Positions 19,244 through 27,791 of a stretch of DNA of 64,000 nucleotides are shown in pieces; the first letter of the stretch is position 1; each line of letters starts with the position of its first letter. Position numbers and translations under genes: made by a program. This DNA comes from an uncultured Mesonia sp. (GTDB lineage: Bacteria > Bacteroidota > Bacteroidia > Flavobacteriales > Flavobacteriaceae), in contig CATQIB010000017.1 in the NCBI GenBank assembly GCA_958296185.1, positions 37,445-101,444 of the forward strand. Reading direction: 5' to 3'. The notes under the pieces were generated by a model. That model did not search any database. It saw only the letters and a list, made by a program, of their open reading frames with translations, and was not told where the DNA came from.

Positions 19244-19284
19244 TTGTTAAATTCAACCTCTCATTTTTATTATAATAAATCTTT

Positions 19285-19620
19285 TTATTGAAACTTTTGT
19301 TTTAAAAAGTCTTTATCTTTTCTGCTCCATATTTCTATATCTTTAAAAAAGTTTTTATCACACAATAAACAGGATTTATTTGCAAGAACTTTGAATTTTT
19401 TAAATTCTCTTAGAGTGTCCAAATTTTTTGCTGCGAATAATTGATATTTAGGTGACATATAAGCCCAATATAAAACTGAAACCACGATGTAAATAATTGT
19501 TGTTGTTAAATAAGGGAAGACGGTATCTTTTAATATTGCAGCTGCATAGAAAAAAGCAAAAATCAGCATAGGTAAGTTTATCCATAACTGCCCTACAATT
19601 ATCATCTTATTAATTCTCAT
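19285..19620 (-). CDS. Small membrane protein with C-terminal CxxC, unknown
   Basis: The frame is open from 19701, but the first 27 codons from there are Cys-rich and unlike a signal or membrane segment. The start MRINKMIIVG at 19620 gives a cleaner 111-residue protein with two hydrophobic segments (about 8-27 and 33-52), then a soluble Lys-rich part with a CLLC pair (about residues 77-80). No family recognised. It lies 41 bases before the CPBP gene on the same strand. Confidence 0.5.
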   Translation of the reverse strand: MRINKMIIVGQLWINLPMLIFAFFYAAAILKDTVFPYLTTTIIYIVVSVLYWAYMSPKYQLFAAKNLDTLREFKKFKVLANKSCLLCDKNFFKDIEIWSRKDKDFLKQKFQ

Positions 19621-19956
19621 AATATATGGTTTTATTATATTTTTTTGTTTTAAAACCCTCAAAGTGTTGCACGTGCAGTATTGGCAGGTATACAACTTCA
19701 CAAATCAAAAAAAAAAACGATTAAAACAAATTTTACCAGATAAAAATGTTAAATAAAATTAATTAAGCTACAATTTATTAAGGGTTTTTACAGAGAGTAG
19801 TCTACAAATTAAGCTAATTTTTAATGGTATTTATATTTCAAACCATGGCTTAACCTTACTGGTAGTAGCTCAAAGTTTGATTTTTTAGCATAGCTGGTTG
19901 TTTCTAGAAATAAAAATTTTTAAACCCCCATGCTTTGTAACAAGTCAATAAAAAAC

Positions 19957-20295
19957 TTAGTATGACGGGAATAATAAAAACTTAATGGCTATCAATACCA
20001 TGGTATAAACACTTAGAGTATAAATAATCTTGGTGGTTGAAGGTTTTAATTTGTACAGCCGGTAGTTTAAGTAGAAACTGAGTATTAAGGAGGGGATAAA
20101 CAGCAATAAAATCTTTACGCTCATTAGTTTTAAACTTATGAGACCTATGAATACCATGGAGGCCATAAATTGTAAAAAAAATAAAATTTTACCGTGTTTA
20201 ACTGTAGCCAATGCTTCTTTTTGGTGCTTATATTCTTTCAAAAAATACACTATTGCCAAAAGAAGTAATAATCCGTTTAAGTAAATATCGTTCAT
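19957..20295 (-). CDS. Small multi-TM membrane protein, unknown
   Basis: 112 residues with about four hydrophobic segments (2-18, 34-52, 58-76 and 88-108) joined by short Lys-rich loops (KEYKHQK, YKLKPSTTK). No family recognised. It lies upstream of the other membrane genes on the same strand but 336 bases from the next one, so it may be transcribed separately. Confidence 0.55.
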   Translation of the reverse strand: MNDIYLNGLLLLLAIVYFLKEYKHQKEALATVKHGKILFFLQFMASMVFIGLISLKLMSVKILLLFIPSLILSFYLNYRLYKLKPSTTKIIYTLSVYTMVLIAIKFLLFPSY

Positions 20296-20680
20296 AAGTA
20301 AAAAAAATAACCCATTAGTCTTATTGCGGTACCGCGAGCTTGTCTTCTATTGTTAGTGTAATACGTAGATAAGGTTTTAGCATAATCTATACAACATAAA
20401 TCTGTTAGCCTTAATTTCCCTGTAAAGGCAAATATAAAAAAATACAGCATTCAAAATCATATGCATTTATAGTGTACTTGGGTAGCACTTTTCATTTGTT
20501 CTTTAAAATCAAGATCATTCACATTTTTTACGGCGCTGTAAATCGCTGCTTTTGTTCAAAAATATAATTTTTTTTAATTAGCTTAATTGGGCTTAAATAA
20601 TTAGAAATTTAAATAGACATCTGTTTCTTACTGCTAAAAATTGTATTAAACACCTTATATTTGCCGAAAATTTAAAAAGC
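20296..20680. other. 385-base intergenic region with divergent promoter candidates
   Basis: No coding frame is supportable here. On the minus strand TATATTTG (20436-20429), with TTG 15 bases further upstream, could serve the membrane gene at 19957-20295. On the plus strand TATATTTG (20656-20663) could serve the PfkB kinase, 17 bases before its start, but no well-spaced TTG accompanies it. The rest is AT-rich without notable repeats. Confidence 0.5.
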
Positions 20681-21604
20681 ATGAGTAAACTTTTAATTGT
20701 GGGAACGGTAGCTTTTGATGCCATTGAGACTCCCTTTGGGAAAACAGATAAGATTTTAGGTGGTGCGGGAACCTACATTGGTTTAGCAGCACAAAAGTTT
20801 GGCGTAAATAGCGCTATTGTTTCTGTAGTGGGAGGCGATTTTCCTCAAAAATACATAGATATCTTTCATGAAAAGTCTATCAATTTAGACGGGCTAGAGG
20901 TAATTCAAGATGGTAAAACCTTTTTTTGGAGCGGTAGATACCATAATGATATGAATACTCGCGACACCCTAGACACGCAATTAAATGTTTTAGAAAATTT
21001 TGATCCAGTAGTACCCGATGCTTTTCAAGATGCAGAGGTGGTAATGTTGGGTAATTTACATCCTGCTGTACAAATGGGGGTGATCAATCAGGTTAAGCAA
21101 CCTAAACTGATAATTCTAGATACCATGAACTTTTGGATGGATCATACGCTATCAGAGCTTAAAGAGGTGATTGCAAAAGTAGATGTTATTACTATAAATG
21201 ATGAAGAAGCAAGACAACTTTCTGGCGAATATTCACTGGTAAAAGCTGCACGGGCAATCGAGGAAATGGGACCAAAATATGTGGTGATTAAAAAAGGAGA
21301 GCACGGAGCTTTATTATTTGATAAAAATGAAATGTTTTTTGCGCCTGCCTTACCCTTAGAAGAGGTTTTTGATCCAACTGGGGCGGGAGATACTTTTGCG
21401 GGTGGTTTTGCCGGCTACCTTGCTAAAACACAAGATTATTCGTTTGCCAATATGAAGAAAGCTATAATTTACGGCTCTAACCTAGCTTCTTTCTGTGTAG
21501 AAAAATTTGGTACCGAGCGCATGCTAAATCTTGAAGATCAAGAAATTGAGGAGCGACTGAAAGTTTTTAAATCCTTAACTCAATTTGAAATAGATTTAAA
21601 TTAA
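20681..21604 (+). CDS. PfkB-family sugar/nucleoside kinase
   Basis: 307 residues of the ribokinase fold. The N-terminal substrate motif is GGAGTYIGLAAQKFG and the C-terminal signature DPTGAGDTFAGGF carries the catalytic Asp and the anion hole. It could phosphorylate a nucleoside or a sugar; nothing visible decides. It is followed by a terminator and then a PurF-type amidotransferase, which suggests a link with nucleotide metabolism, but that is inference. Confidence 0.9.
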   Translation: MSKLLIVGTVAFDAIETPFGKTDKILGGAGTYIGLAAQKFGVNSAIVSVVGGDFPQKYIDIFHEKSINLDGLEVIQDGKTFFWSGRYHNDMNTRDTLDTQLNVLENFDPVVPDAFQDAEVVMLGNLHPAVQMGVINQVKQPKLIILDTMNFWMDHTLSELKEVIAKVDVITINDEEARQLSGEYSLVKAARAIEEMGPKYVVIKKGEHGALLFDKNEMFFAPALPLEEVFDPTGAGDTFAGGFAGYLAKTQDYSFANMKKAIIYGSNLASFCVEKFGTERMLNLEDQEIEERLKVFKSLTQFEIDLN

Positions 21605-21610
21605 TTTTGT

Positions 21611-21636
21611 ACCCTGCCCGCTTGGCAGGGTTTTTT
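21611..21636 (+). terminator. Terminator after the PfkB kinase
   Basis: The 8-bp stem ACCCTGCC with GGCAGGGT closes a 5-base loop and runs into six T. It sits 24 bases before the next gene, so some read-through is probably needed to express that gene unless another promoter exists. Confidence 0.8.
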
Positions 21637-21659
21637 AATACAACAACACAACACACATT

Positions 21660-23558
21660 ATGAGCGACGCGATTAAACATGAATGCGGAATAGCGCTACT
21701 TAGACTAAGAAAGCCATTAGAATTTTATAAAGAGAAGTACGGTACGGCTTTTTATGGTATAAATAAAATGTACCTGATGCTCGAAAAACAACACAATAGA
21801 GGTCAAGATGGTGCTGGTTTGGCGAGTATAAAGTTAAATACGCAACCTGGCGAGCGCTATATCAGTCGGGTGCGTTCTAACCAGGCCCAACCCATTCAAG
21901 ATATTTTTGCTCAAATTAACGATCGTATCAATACCAGTTTAAAAGACAACCCAGCTTACGCGGATGATGTTGCAGCACAAAAAAAGAATATACCTTATAT
22001 AGGAGAGTTATTCTTGGGGCATGTACGCTATGGTACCTTTGGTAATAACAGTATAGAGGCGGTACACCCGTTTTTGCGTCAAAACAATTGGATGCATAGA
22101 AATCTAATTGTGGCAGGAAACTTTAATATGACTAATGTAAGTACCATGTTTGAAAACTTGGTAGAGCTGGGGCAACACCCCAAAGAAAAAGCCGATACCG
22201 TTACGGTAATGGAAAAAATTGGTCATTTTTTAGATTCTGAAGTAGAGAAATTATATAAAAAAGCAAAAAAAGAAGGCTACTCTAAAAAAGAGGCTTCACC
22301 TTATATTGCAAAAAAATTGAATGTCGCTAAAATCTTAAAACGCTCTTCAAAAGATTGGGATGGCGGTTATGCGATGGCCGGTTTAATAGGGCATGGTGAT
22401 TCTTTTGTACTAAGAGATCCTGCGGGAATAAGACCCGTTTATTACTATATCGATGATGAGGTGGTGGTTATCGCTTCAGAAAGGCCGGTAATACAAACCG
22501 CTTTTAATGTTCCTTTTGAGTCGGTTAAAGAATTAGAGCCCGGTCACGCTTTGATTACCAAAAAAGATGGTAAAACCCAAATCAAAAAAATTATTGAGCC
22601 TTTAACACGTAAAGCTTGCTCGTTTGAACGGATTTATTTTTCGAGAGGTAGCGATGCAGAGATATACCAAGAGCGTAAAAACTTAGGTAAATACATTATG
22701 CCCGATGTGCTTAAAGCCATAGATTACGATACGATTAATGCTGTTTTTTCTTTTATACCCAATACAGCCGAAACCTCATTTTACGGAATGGTAGAAGCTG
22801 CACAAGATGAACTCAACCGCCAAAAGAATGAGGCAATCTTAAAAGAAAAAGAAAACTTAACCGATGAACGACTTACTCAAATTCTTTCTCATAGGTTAAG
22901 AACAGAAAAAATAGCCATTAAAGATGCTAAGTTGCGTACCTTTATTACCGAAGACAGCAGCCGAGACGATTTAGTAGCCCATGTGTATGATGTTACTTAT
23001 GGCGTAGTAAAGCCTACAGATAACCTAGTCATTATAGATGACTCGATTGTACGGGGAACAACTTTAAAGAAGAGTATTTTAACCATGCTCGATCGTTTAA
23101 ATCCCAAGAAAATAGTAGTAGTATCGTCGGCTCCTCAAATAAGATACCCCGATTGCTACGGTATAGACATGGCTAGACTAGAAGATTTTGTGGCTTTTCG
23201 CGCTGCCTTAGAGCTTTTAAAAGAAAACAATCAATATGCTATTGTAGAACAGGTGTATGAAAAATGCAAAGCCCAAACCGAGTTAGAAGACCATGAGGTG
23301 AAAAATTTTGTAAAAGAGATTTATGCGCCATTTAGCGATGAAGAGATTTCAGACAAAATAGGAGAATTATTAAAAAATGATGCAATTACTACAGAGGTAA
23401 AGGTAATTTATCAAAAGATTGAGCAATTGCACAAAGCTTGTCCTAAAAATTTAGGCGACTGGTATTTTACAGGAGATTATCCTACTCACGGGGGTAATCG
23501 CGTGGTCAATAGAGCATTTATTAACTTTTATGAAGGCAATAAAAGCCGAGCGTATTAA
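21660..23558 (+). CDS. Amidophosphoribosyltransferase, long Bacteroidota type
   Basis: Makes 5-phosphoribosylamine from PRPP and glutamine, the first step of purine synthesis. The N-terminus has the nucleophile Cys9 in HECGIALL, which would need removal of an 8-residue propeptide. The glutaminase half shows GHVRYGTFG, and the PRPP-binding motif VIIDDSIVRGTTLKKS lies in the C-terminal half. At 632 residues it is longer than classical PurF (about 470-510), with insertions in both halves. It belongs to a second, long PurF lineage common in this phylum; I leave the symbol open because a canonical purF may lie elsewhere. Confidence 0.88.
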   Translation: MSDAIKHECGIALLRLRKPLEFYKEKYGTAFYGINKMYLMLEKQHNRGQDGAGLASIKLNTQPGERYISRVRSNQAQPIQDIFAQINDRINTSLKDNPAYADDVAAQKKNIPYIGELFLGHVRYGTFGNNSIEAVHPFLRQNNWMHRNLIVAGNFNMTNVSTMFENLVELGQHPKEKADTVTVMEKIGHFLDSEVEKLYKKAKKEGYSKKEASPYIAKKLNVAKILKRSSKDWDGGYAMAGLIGHGDSFVLRDPAGIRPVYYYIDDEVVVIASERPVIQTAFNVPFESVKELEPGHALITKKDGKTQIKKIIEPLTRKACSFERIYFSRGSDAEIYQERKNLGKYIMPDVLKAIDYDTINAVFSFIPNTAETSFYGMVEAAQDELNRQKNEAILKEKENLTDERLTQILSHRLRTEKIAIKDAKLRTFITEDSSRDDLVAHVYDVTYGVVKPTDNLVIIDDSIVRGTTLKKSILTMLDRLNPKKIVVVSSAPQIRYPDCYGIDMARLEDFVAFRAALELLKENNQYAIVEQVYEKCKAQTELEDHEVKNFVKEIYAPFSDEEISDKIGELLKNDAITTEVKVIYQKIEQLHKACPKNLGDWYFTGDYPTHGGNRVVNRAFINFYEGNKSRAY

Positions 23559-23629
23559 ATAAAAATGCTAATAATTTAATTATTTAGCTTTTTTATTGAT
23601 TTTATTTAGGTTTATTGTTTCAAAAAATA

Positions 23630-23712
23630 TATATTTGAGTATCCATAATCTAAGTAGGTTAAGTTTATGGTAAAATTTGGGGCAAAAAGGTGGTGTTTAC
23701 CACCTTTTTTTT
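23630..23712 (+). ncRNA. Candidate small RNA: promoter box plus terminator without a gene
   Basis: An exact -7 box TATATTTG (23630-23637) is followed about 50 bases later by a strong terminator, 11-bp stem AAAAAGGTGGT (23684-23694) with ACCACCTTTTT (23699-23709), GTTT loop and a run of T. A transcript of roughly 70 bases from about 23643 would result. TTG triplets upstream are 12 or 31 bases from the -7 box, so the -33 element is weak. The terminator could instead belong to the amidotransferase gene. Confidence 0.4.
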
Positions 23713-23713
23713 T
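23684..23713 (+). terminator. Terminator downstream of the amidotransferase
   Basis: AAAAAGGTGGT pairs perfectly with ACCACCTTTTT around a GTTT loop, followed by more T. It lies 126 bases after the coding end. Confidence 0.85.
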
Positions 23714-23747
23714 GGCATTTTTAAAACGCTAATTCTTTTAGTTTATT

Positions 23748-23828
23748 ATAAAAAAAAACTGCCTACATTATTATTTTTTCAAATGCCGAAATGATCGGGA
23801 TGAAAAAAAAGTTAAAACGTAGGCAGTT
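23748..23828 (-). terminator. Nested-hairpin terminator of sodA
   Basis: Read on the minus strand from the sodA stop, AACTGCCTAC (23828-23819) pairs with GTAGGCAGTT (23766-23757) and leads into a run of nine T. Inside are TTTTTTCA with TGAAAAAA (23774-23781 and 23801-23808) and a small CCGA/TCGG helix around AATGA (23786-23798). The 72-base element is far larger than a normal terminator. Confidence 0.75.
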
Positions 23829-23852
23829 AACCAAAGACTTAATGAGGGTTAT

Positions 23853-24461
23853 TTATTTCCCGTCACTGTATCTTTTTGCTACTTCTTCCCAGTTAATTAC
23901 ATTGAAAAAGGCATTCACGTAATCTGGTCTTTTATTTTGGTATTTTAAGTAGTAAGCGTGTTCCCACACATCTAAACCTAAAACAGGGTGTCCTCCACAA
24001 CCTACACCTGGCATAAGCGGGTTGTCTTGATTAGGGGTTGAACAAATCTCTAATCTACCTCCTGGATGTACGCATAACCAAGCCCATCCTGATCCGAATT
24101 GACCACCGGCAGCATTAGAAAACTTCTCTTTAAAATTGTCGAAAGAACCAAATGCTTCATCAATAGCTTTGGCCAAATCACCTGTGGGTTTACCACCTCC
24201 GTTAGGAGACATAACATCCCAAAATAAGTTGTGATTATAAAAGCCACCTCCGTTATTTCGCACAGCCTTATTATCCATATCTAGATTCTTTAAGATATCT
24301 TCTATAGATTTATCAGCTAGATTGGTGCCTTCAACTGCATTGTTTAATTTACTCGTATAACCTGCATGGTGTTTTTCATAATGAACCTCCATGGTTGCTT
24401 TGTCGATATGTGGTTCTAATGCATCTTTTGCATATGCTAAGTCGTTTTGTTTAAAAGCCAT
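23853..24461 (-). CDS. sodA: Superoxide dismutase, Mn-type or cambialistic
   Basis: Dismutates superoxide to oxygen and hydrogen peroxide. Metal ligands are H27, H77, D164 and H168 (VWEHAYY). Q145 in NQDNPLM is the glutamine found in manganese enzymes, where iron enzymes carry it elsewhere, so Mn or mixed use is likely. The protein has 202 residues and a small Gly/Cys insertion (GVGCGGHP) before the third ligand. No signal peptide, so it is cytosolic. A near-consensus promoter lies upstream and a long structured terminator downstream. Confidence 0.95.
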   Translation of the reverse strand: MAFKQNDLAYAKDALEPHIDKATMEVHYEKHHAGYTSKLNNAVEGTNLADKSIEDILKNLDMDNKAVRNNGGGFYNHNLFWDVMSPNGGGKPTGDLAKAIDEAFGSFDNFKEKFSNAAGGQFGSGWAWLCVHPGGRLEICSTPNQDNPLMPGVGCGGHPVLGLDVWEHAYYLKYQNKRPDYVNAFFNVINWEEVAKRYSDGK

Positions 24462-24490
24462 ATATTTAAGTTTTTTTAATTTATTTCCAT

Positions 24491-24521
24491 CAAAAATAAT
24501 TATAACAAATCAGTAAAGCAA
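24491..24521 (-). promoter_or_regulatory. Promoter of sodA (TTG-N20-TATTTTTG)
   Basis: On the minus strand TTG (24521-24519) and TATTTTTG (24498-24491) are 20 bases apart, fitting the Bacteroidota consensus in both boxes and spacing. The sodA start is 29 bases downstream. Confidence 0.75.
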
Positions 24522-24626
24522 TAATAATATGTTATAAATTACTTAAATGCTTAGCACTACTTTGCATGCTTAAAAGCAGTTCAATTTTTACTGTTAATAA
24601 TTGTATTTTCGCTTAAATTCTTTTCT

Positions 24627-27600
24627 ATGTCTATACAGCAAGCTCAACCTTCTTTTATCATTTATAATGCTTCGGCCGGATCGGGTAAAACCTTTACCAT
24701 GGTCAAAGAGTATTTGCAACTGGTTTTACAAGCGCCAAAACCAGATTATTACAAGCATATTTTAGCCATAACTTTTACCAATAAGGCGGTTAGTGAATTA
24801 AAATCTCGAGTGCTTAACGCTTTAATCGATTTTAGTCAAGAGGTGACCCCAGAAAATAGTCGGGCTCTTTTTGATGCTGTAGCTGAATCGGTACAACTAG
24901 AACCTCAAGTAATCCGTAAAAAAAGTAAGGCCATAGTAAACCATATTTTACACAATTATGCGGCTTTTGAAATATCAACTATAGATGGTTTTACGCATAG
25001 ATTACTACGCACTTTTGCAAAAGATCTTGACATCAACATAAATTTTGAAGTAGAGCTAGATAGCGACTTAGTGATTGAAGAAGCGGTAGATCGTGTGATA
25101 AATAAAGCGGGTAGCCAGCCTCAAATTACCCAGGCATTAATCAATTTTGTGCTCAAAAAGGCAGACGATGATAAGTCTTGGGACATCAGAAAAGACTTAA
25201 CCAAAATGGCTAAGCTGTTACTTGCAGAAGACAATTTCGCCTATTTAGATCTATTGACAGAATATGAATTAAAAGATTTTGATGTCTTTTATAATCAGTT
25301 GAAATCCGCCGAAAGCGAGCTAATCAAGCAAAATAAAAAGCATGCAGAGGCCTTTTTTGAATTGCTTGAACAAAATCAAATTCCAGAAAAATGTTTTAGT
25401 AGAGGTTCTGTGCCTGGTTTTTTTAGGAAAAATTTAAACGGTGAATTGCCTACGGTTTCGGGTGCGGTTTGGCAAGAAAAAATAGCCGATAATCCGCTTT
25501 ATACTAAGGGTAAAACCTCCAGCGAAGAGCAAGCGCAAATAGATGCATTACAGCCCCAAATAGCCGATCTTTTTTATGCGATTAGAGACAATTATTATCA
25601 AGTGAAATTTTATGCGGCCTTGGCCAAAAATGTCGATGCTCAATCGTTGCTGTTTGCCATTCAAAGTGAAATAGATTTGATTAAGGAAGAACGGGATATG
25701 TTGTTGATGGTAGACTTTAACAAAAAAATAAGCGAAGAAGTTAAAAACCAGCCGGCTCCTTTTATTTATGAACGCCTGGGTGAACGTTATCACAATTTTT
25801 TTATAGATGAATTTCAAGATACATCAGCCTTGCAATGGGAAAATTTGCAGCCCCTAATCAATAACAGCTTAAGCGGATTTAATACCGAAAATAAAACGGG
25901 AAATTTGTTTTTAGTAGGTGATGCAAAACAATCTATTTATAGGTGGCGCGGCGGTAAAGCAGAGCAATTTATTAATTTATACGAGGGGTACTCACCATTT
26001 TCTGTATCGGGGAAAACCCTCAATTTACCGGCAAATTACCGCAGCTACCAAGAAATCATTGATTTTAACAATCAATTTTTTACTTTTTTAAGTGATTATT
26101 TTGCATTTGATACTTATCAAAACTTATATGCTCAAGCCGAACAGCAAAAAGTGAAAAATGCGCAAGGTTATGTTCAGCTTGACTTTATAGAAGGTAAAAA
26201 CAGCGAAGAACAAAATTTGGCCTATGCAGCAAAAACCACTGAAATTATTCAAGAATTAAGAAAAGAAGGTACTCCTTTAAGCGATATTTGTTTGCTTACG
26301 CGGAAAAACAAACACGGCATCTTGTTGGCCAATCATTTGGTTGAAGCGGGCATACCGGTAATCTCATCAGAAGCCTTATTGCTTAGTAAAAGTAAAACGG
26401 TAAATTTTGTGCAGCAAATATTTGAATTAAGCCTACAGCCAGAAGACAAAGAAATCAGGTATGAATTGCTGTATTTTTTAAGTCAACAAATTACATTTCA
26501 AGAAGAAGAACTCGCATTTTATAAGACAAGGTTATCGCTTTCTATAGAATCATTTTTTGATTCTTTACAAGTTTTCGGATTCCACTTTTCTTTGCAGCAG
26601 TTCCAAAAATTGCCTTTATATGAAGCTGCTGAGTATGTGATAAGATCATTTAAAATTGTAGAAAAAGCCGATGCTTATCTGCAGTACTATTTAGATTTTG
26701 TTTACGAGTTTACCCAAAAAGGCCATGCGGGTTTAATGCAGTTGGTTGAGGTATGGAATAAGAAAAAAGATAAATTGAGTATTGTGGCCGCTCAAGGAAT
26801 AGAAGCGGTGCAAATTTTAAGCGTTCACAAGTCTAAAGGACTAGAGTTTCCTGTGGTAATTTATCCGTTTGCGCAACAAAAGTTAGACGATTTTAGTAGG
26901 GATAGTCTTTGGGCATTAATAGATGATTTTGAGCTTCCCTTAGGCTATTTAAGTGTAAATAAAGAAACACCTCATTACAGTAAAAAATTAAAAGAAGATT
27001 TTGACGTGTTAGCCCAACATAAGTTATTAGATGAAATAAATGTGTTGTATGTCGCATTAACACGAGCAAAAGAGCAGTTGTATATCATCAGTAAAATAGA
27101 AACTTCTAAAACGGCTCAGCATGAAGAGAATACTTTTGGTGTGCTATTTCAACGATTTTTAGAAAAACAAAACAAGTGGGAGGCAGATGCTTGGCATTAC
27201 CATTGGGGACAAAAGCCAAAGCCCAATTCAATTGAAGACAAGAAGGGGGGTATGCAGGATTTTAGCTTTATTTCAACGCCGCCAGAAAATCACCAAGCAG
27301 CTTTGATGACCAAAAATGCGAGTATGTGGCTTACGTCTCAAGAAGAAGCCATAGCTTATGGAGATATGGTACATGAAATTTTAAGTCAAATCATCACTGC
27401 AGAAGATATTCAGCCTGCTTTGACTAATGCTATAGAAGAAGGTGATTTGAATCACAAAGAAGCTTTAGCCTACGAGCAAAGTTTCATAAAGATGGTAAAT
27501 CATCCAGAATTAAACAGCTATTTTTCTGATGCTTATACCGTTTATACAGAAAAAGAACTCTTGGTAGATCATGCTTATAAACGTTTAGATCGTCTCTGTC

Positions 27601-27773
27601 TCAAAAACAGGGAAGCGGTAATTATAGATTATAAAACTGGGTCTTATAGTCCTGATCATAAAATACAACTGGATGAATATGCCGAAGCAATTAAGAAATT
27701 GGGGTATACTGTGAAGAAAGGTGTATTAATATATTTAGAAAACAAGCAGAACATAAAGATTGTTTATCTTTGA
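24627..27773 (+). CDS. AddA/RecB-like UvrD-family helicase-nuclease
   Basis: A 1048-residue double-strand-break repair enzyme. Superfamily 1 helicase motifs are present: Walker A ASAGSGKT (15-22), motif II in FIDEFQDTSALQW, motif III GDAKQSIYRWRGG and motif VI VALTRAKEQLY. The C-terminus has a RecB-type PD-(D/E)XK nuclease core, IDYKTG followed by QLDEYAEAI. This is the AddA layout. The likely partner, an AddB-like nuclease, lies at 30543, separated by kbl and ompA. Confident on family; the pairing is inferred from position and architecture. Confidence 0.9.
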   Translation: MSIQQAQPSFIIYNASAGSGKTFTMVKEYLQLVLQAPKPDYYKHILAITFTNKAVSELKSRVLNALIDFSQEVTPENSRALFDAVAESVQLEPQVIRKKSKAIVNHILHNYAAFEISTIDGFTHRLLRTFAKDLDININFEVELDSDLVIEEAVDRVINKAGSQPQITQALINFVLKKADDDKSWDIRKDLTKMAKLLLAEDNFAYLDLLTEYELKDFDVFYNQLKSAESELIKQNKKHAEAFFELLEQNQIPEKCFSRGSVPGFFRKNLNGELPTVSGAVWQEKIADNPLYTKGKTSSEEQAQIDALQPQIADLFYAIRDNYYQVKFYAALAKNVDAQSLLFAIQSEIDLIKEERDMLLMVDFNKKISEEVKNQPAPFIYERLGERYHNFFIDEFQDTSALQWENLQPLINNSLSGFNTENKTGNLFLVGDAKQSIYRWRGGKAEQFINLYEGYSPFSVSGKTLNLPANYRSYQEIIDFNNQFFTFLSDYFAFDTYQNLYAQAEQQKVKNAQGYVQLDFIEGKNSEEQNLAYAAKTTEIIQELRKEGTPLSDICLLTRKNKHGILLANHLVEAGIPVISSEALLLSKSKTVNFVQQIFELSLQPEDKEIRYELLYFLSQQITFQEEELAFYKTRLSLSIESFFDSLQVFGFHFSLQQFQKLPLYEAAEYVIRSFKIVEKADAYLQYYLDFVYEFTQKGHAGLMQLVEVWNKKKDKLSIVAAQGIEAVQILSVHKSKGLEFPVVIYPFAQQKLDDFSRDSLWALIDDFELPLGYLSVNKETPHYSKKLKEDFDVLAQHKLLDEINVLYVALTRAKEQLYIISKIETSKTAQHEENTFGVLFQRFLEKQNKWEADAWHYHWGQKPKPNSIEDKKGGMQDFSFISTPPENHQAALMTKNASMWLTSQEEAIAYGDMVHEILSQIITAEDIQPALTNAIEEGDLNHKEALAYEQSFIKMVNHPELNSYFSDAYTVYTEKELLVDHAYKRLDRLCLKNREAVIIDYKTGSYSPDHKIQLDEYAEAIKKLGYTVKKGVLIYLENKQNIKIVYL
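27765..27772 (+). promoter_or_regulatory. Possible kbl promoter, -7 box TATCTTTG
   Basis: An exact TAnnTTTG match overlaps the end of the upstream helicase gene and lies 19 bases before the kbl start. No well-spaced TTG is seen upstream. Confidence 0.35.
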
Positions 27774-27791
27774 TTTTTAAAACAAAACACT

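Noticed and set aside
19621..19701. Upstream extension of the small membrane protein (MKLYTCQYCTC...)
   Set aside because: The 27 extra codons are Cys-rich and lie before a good ATG with a membrane segment; they look like leader sequence.
23667..23732. 21-codon plus-strand ORF starting MVKFGAKRW
   Set aside because: It runs through the terminator stem and T-run, so it is not a plausible protein; kept only as part of the small-RNA candidate.
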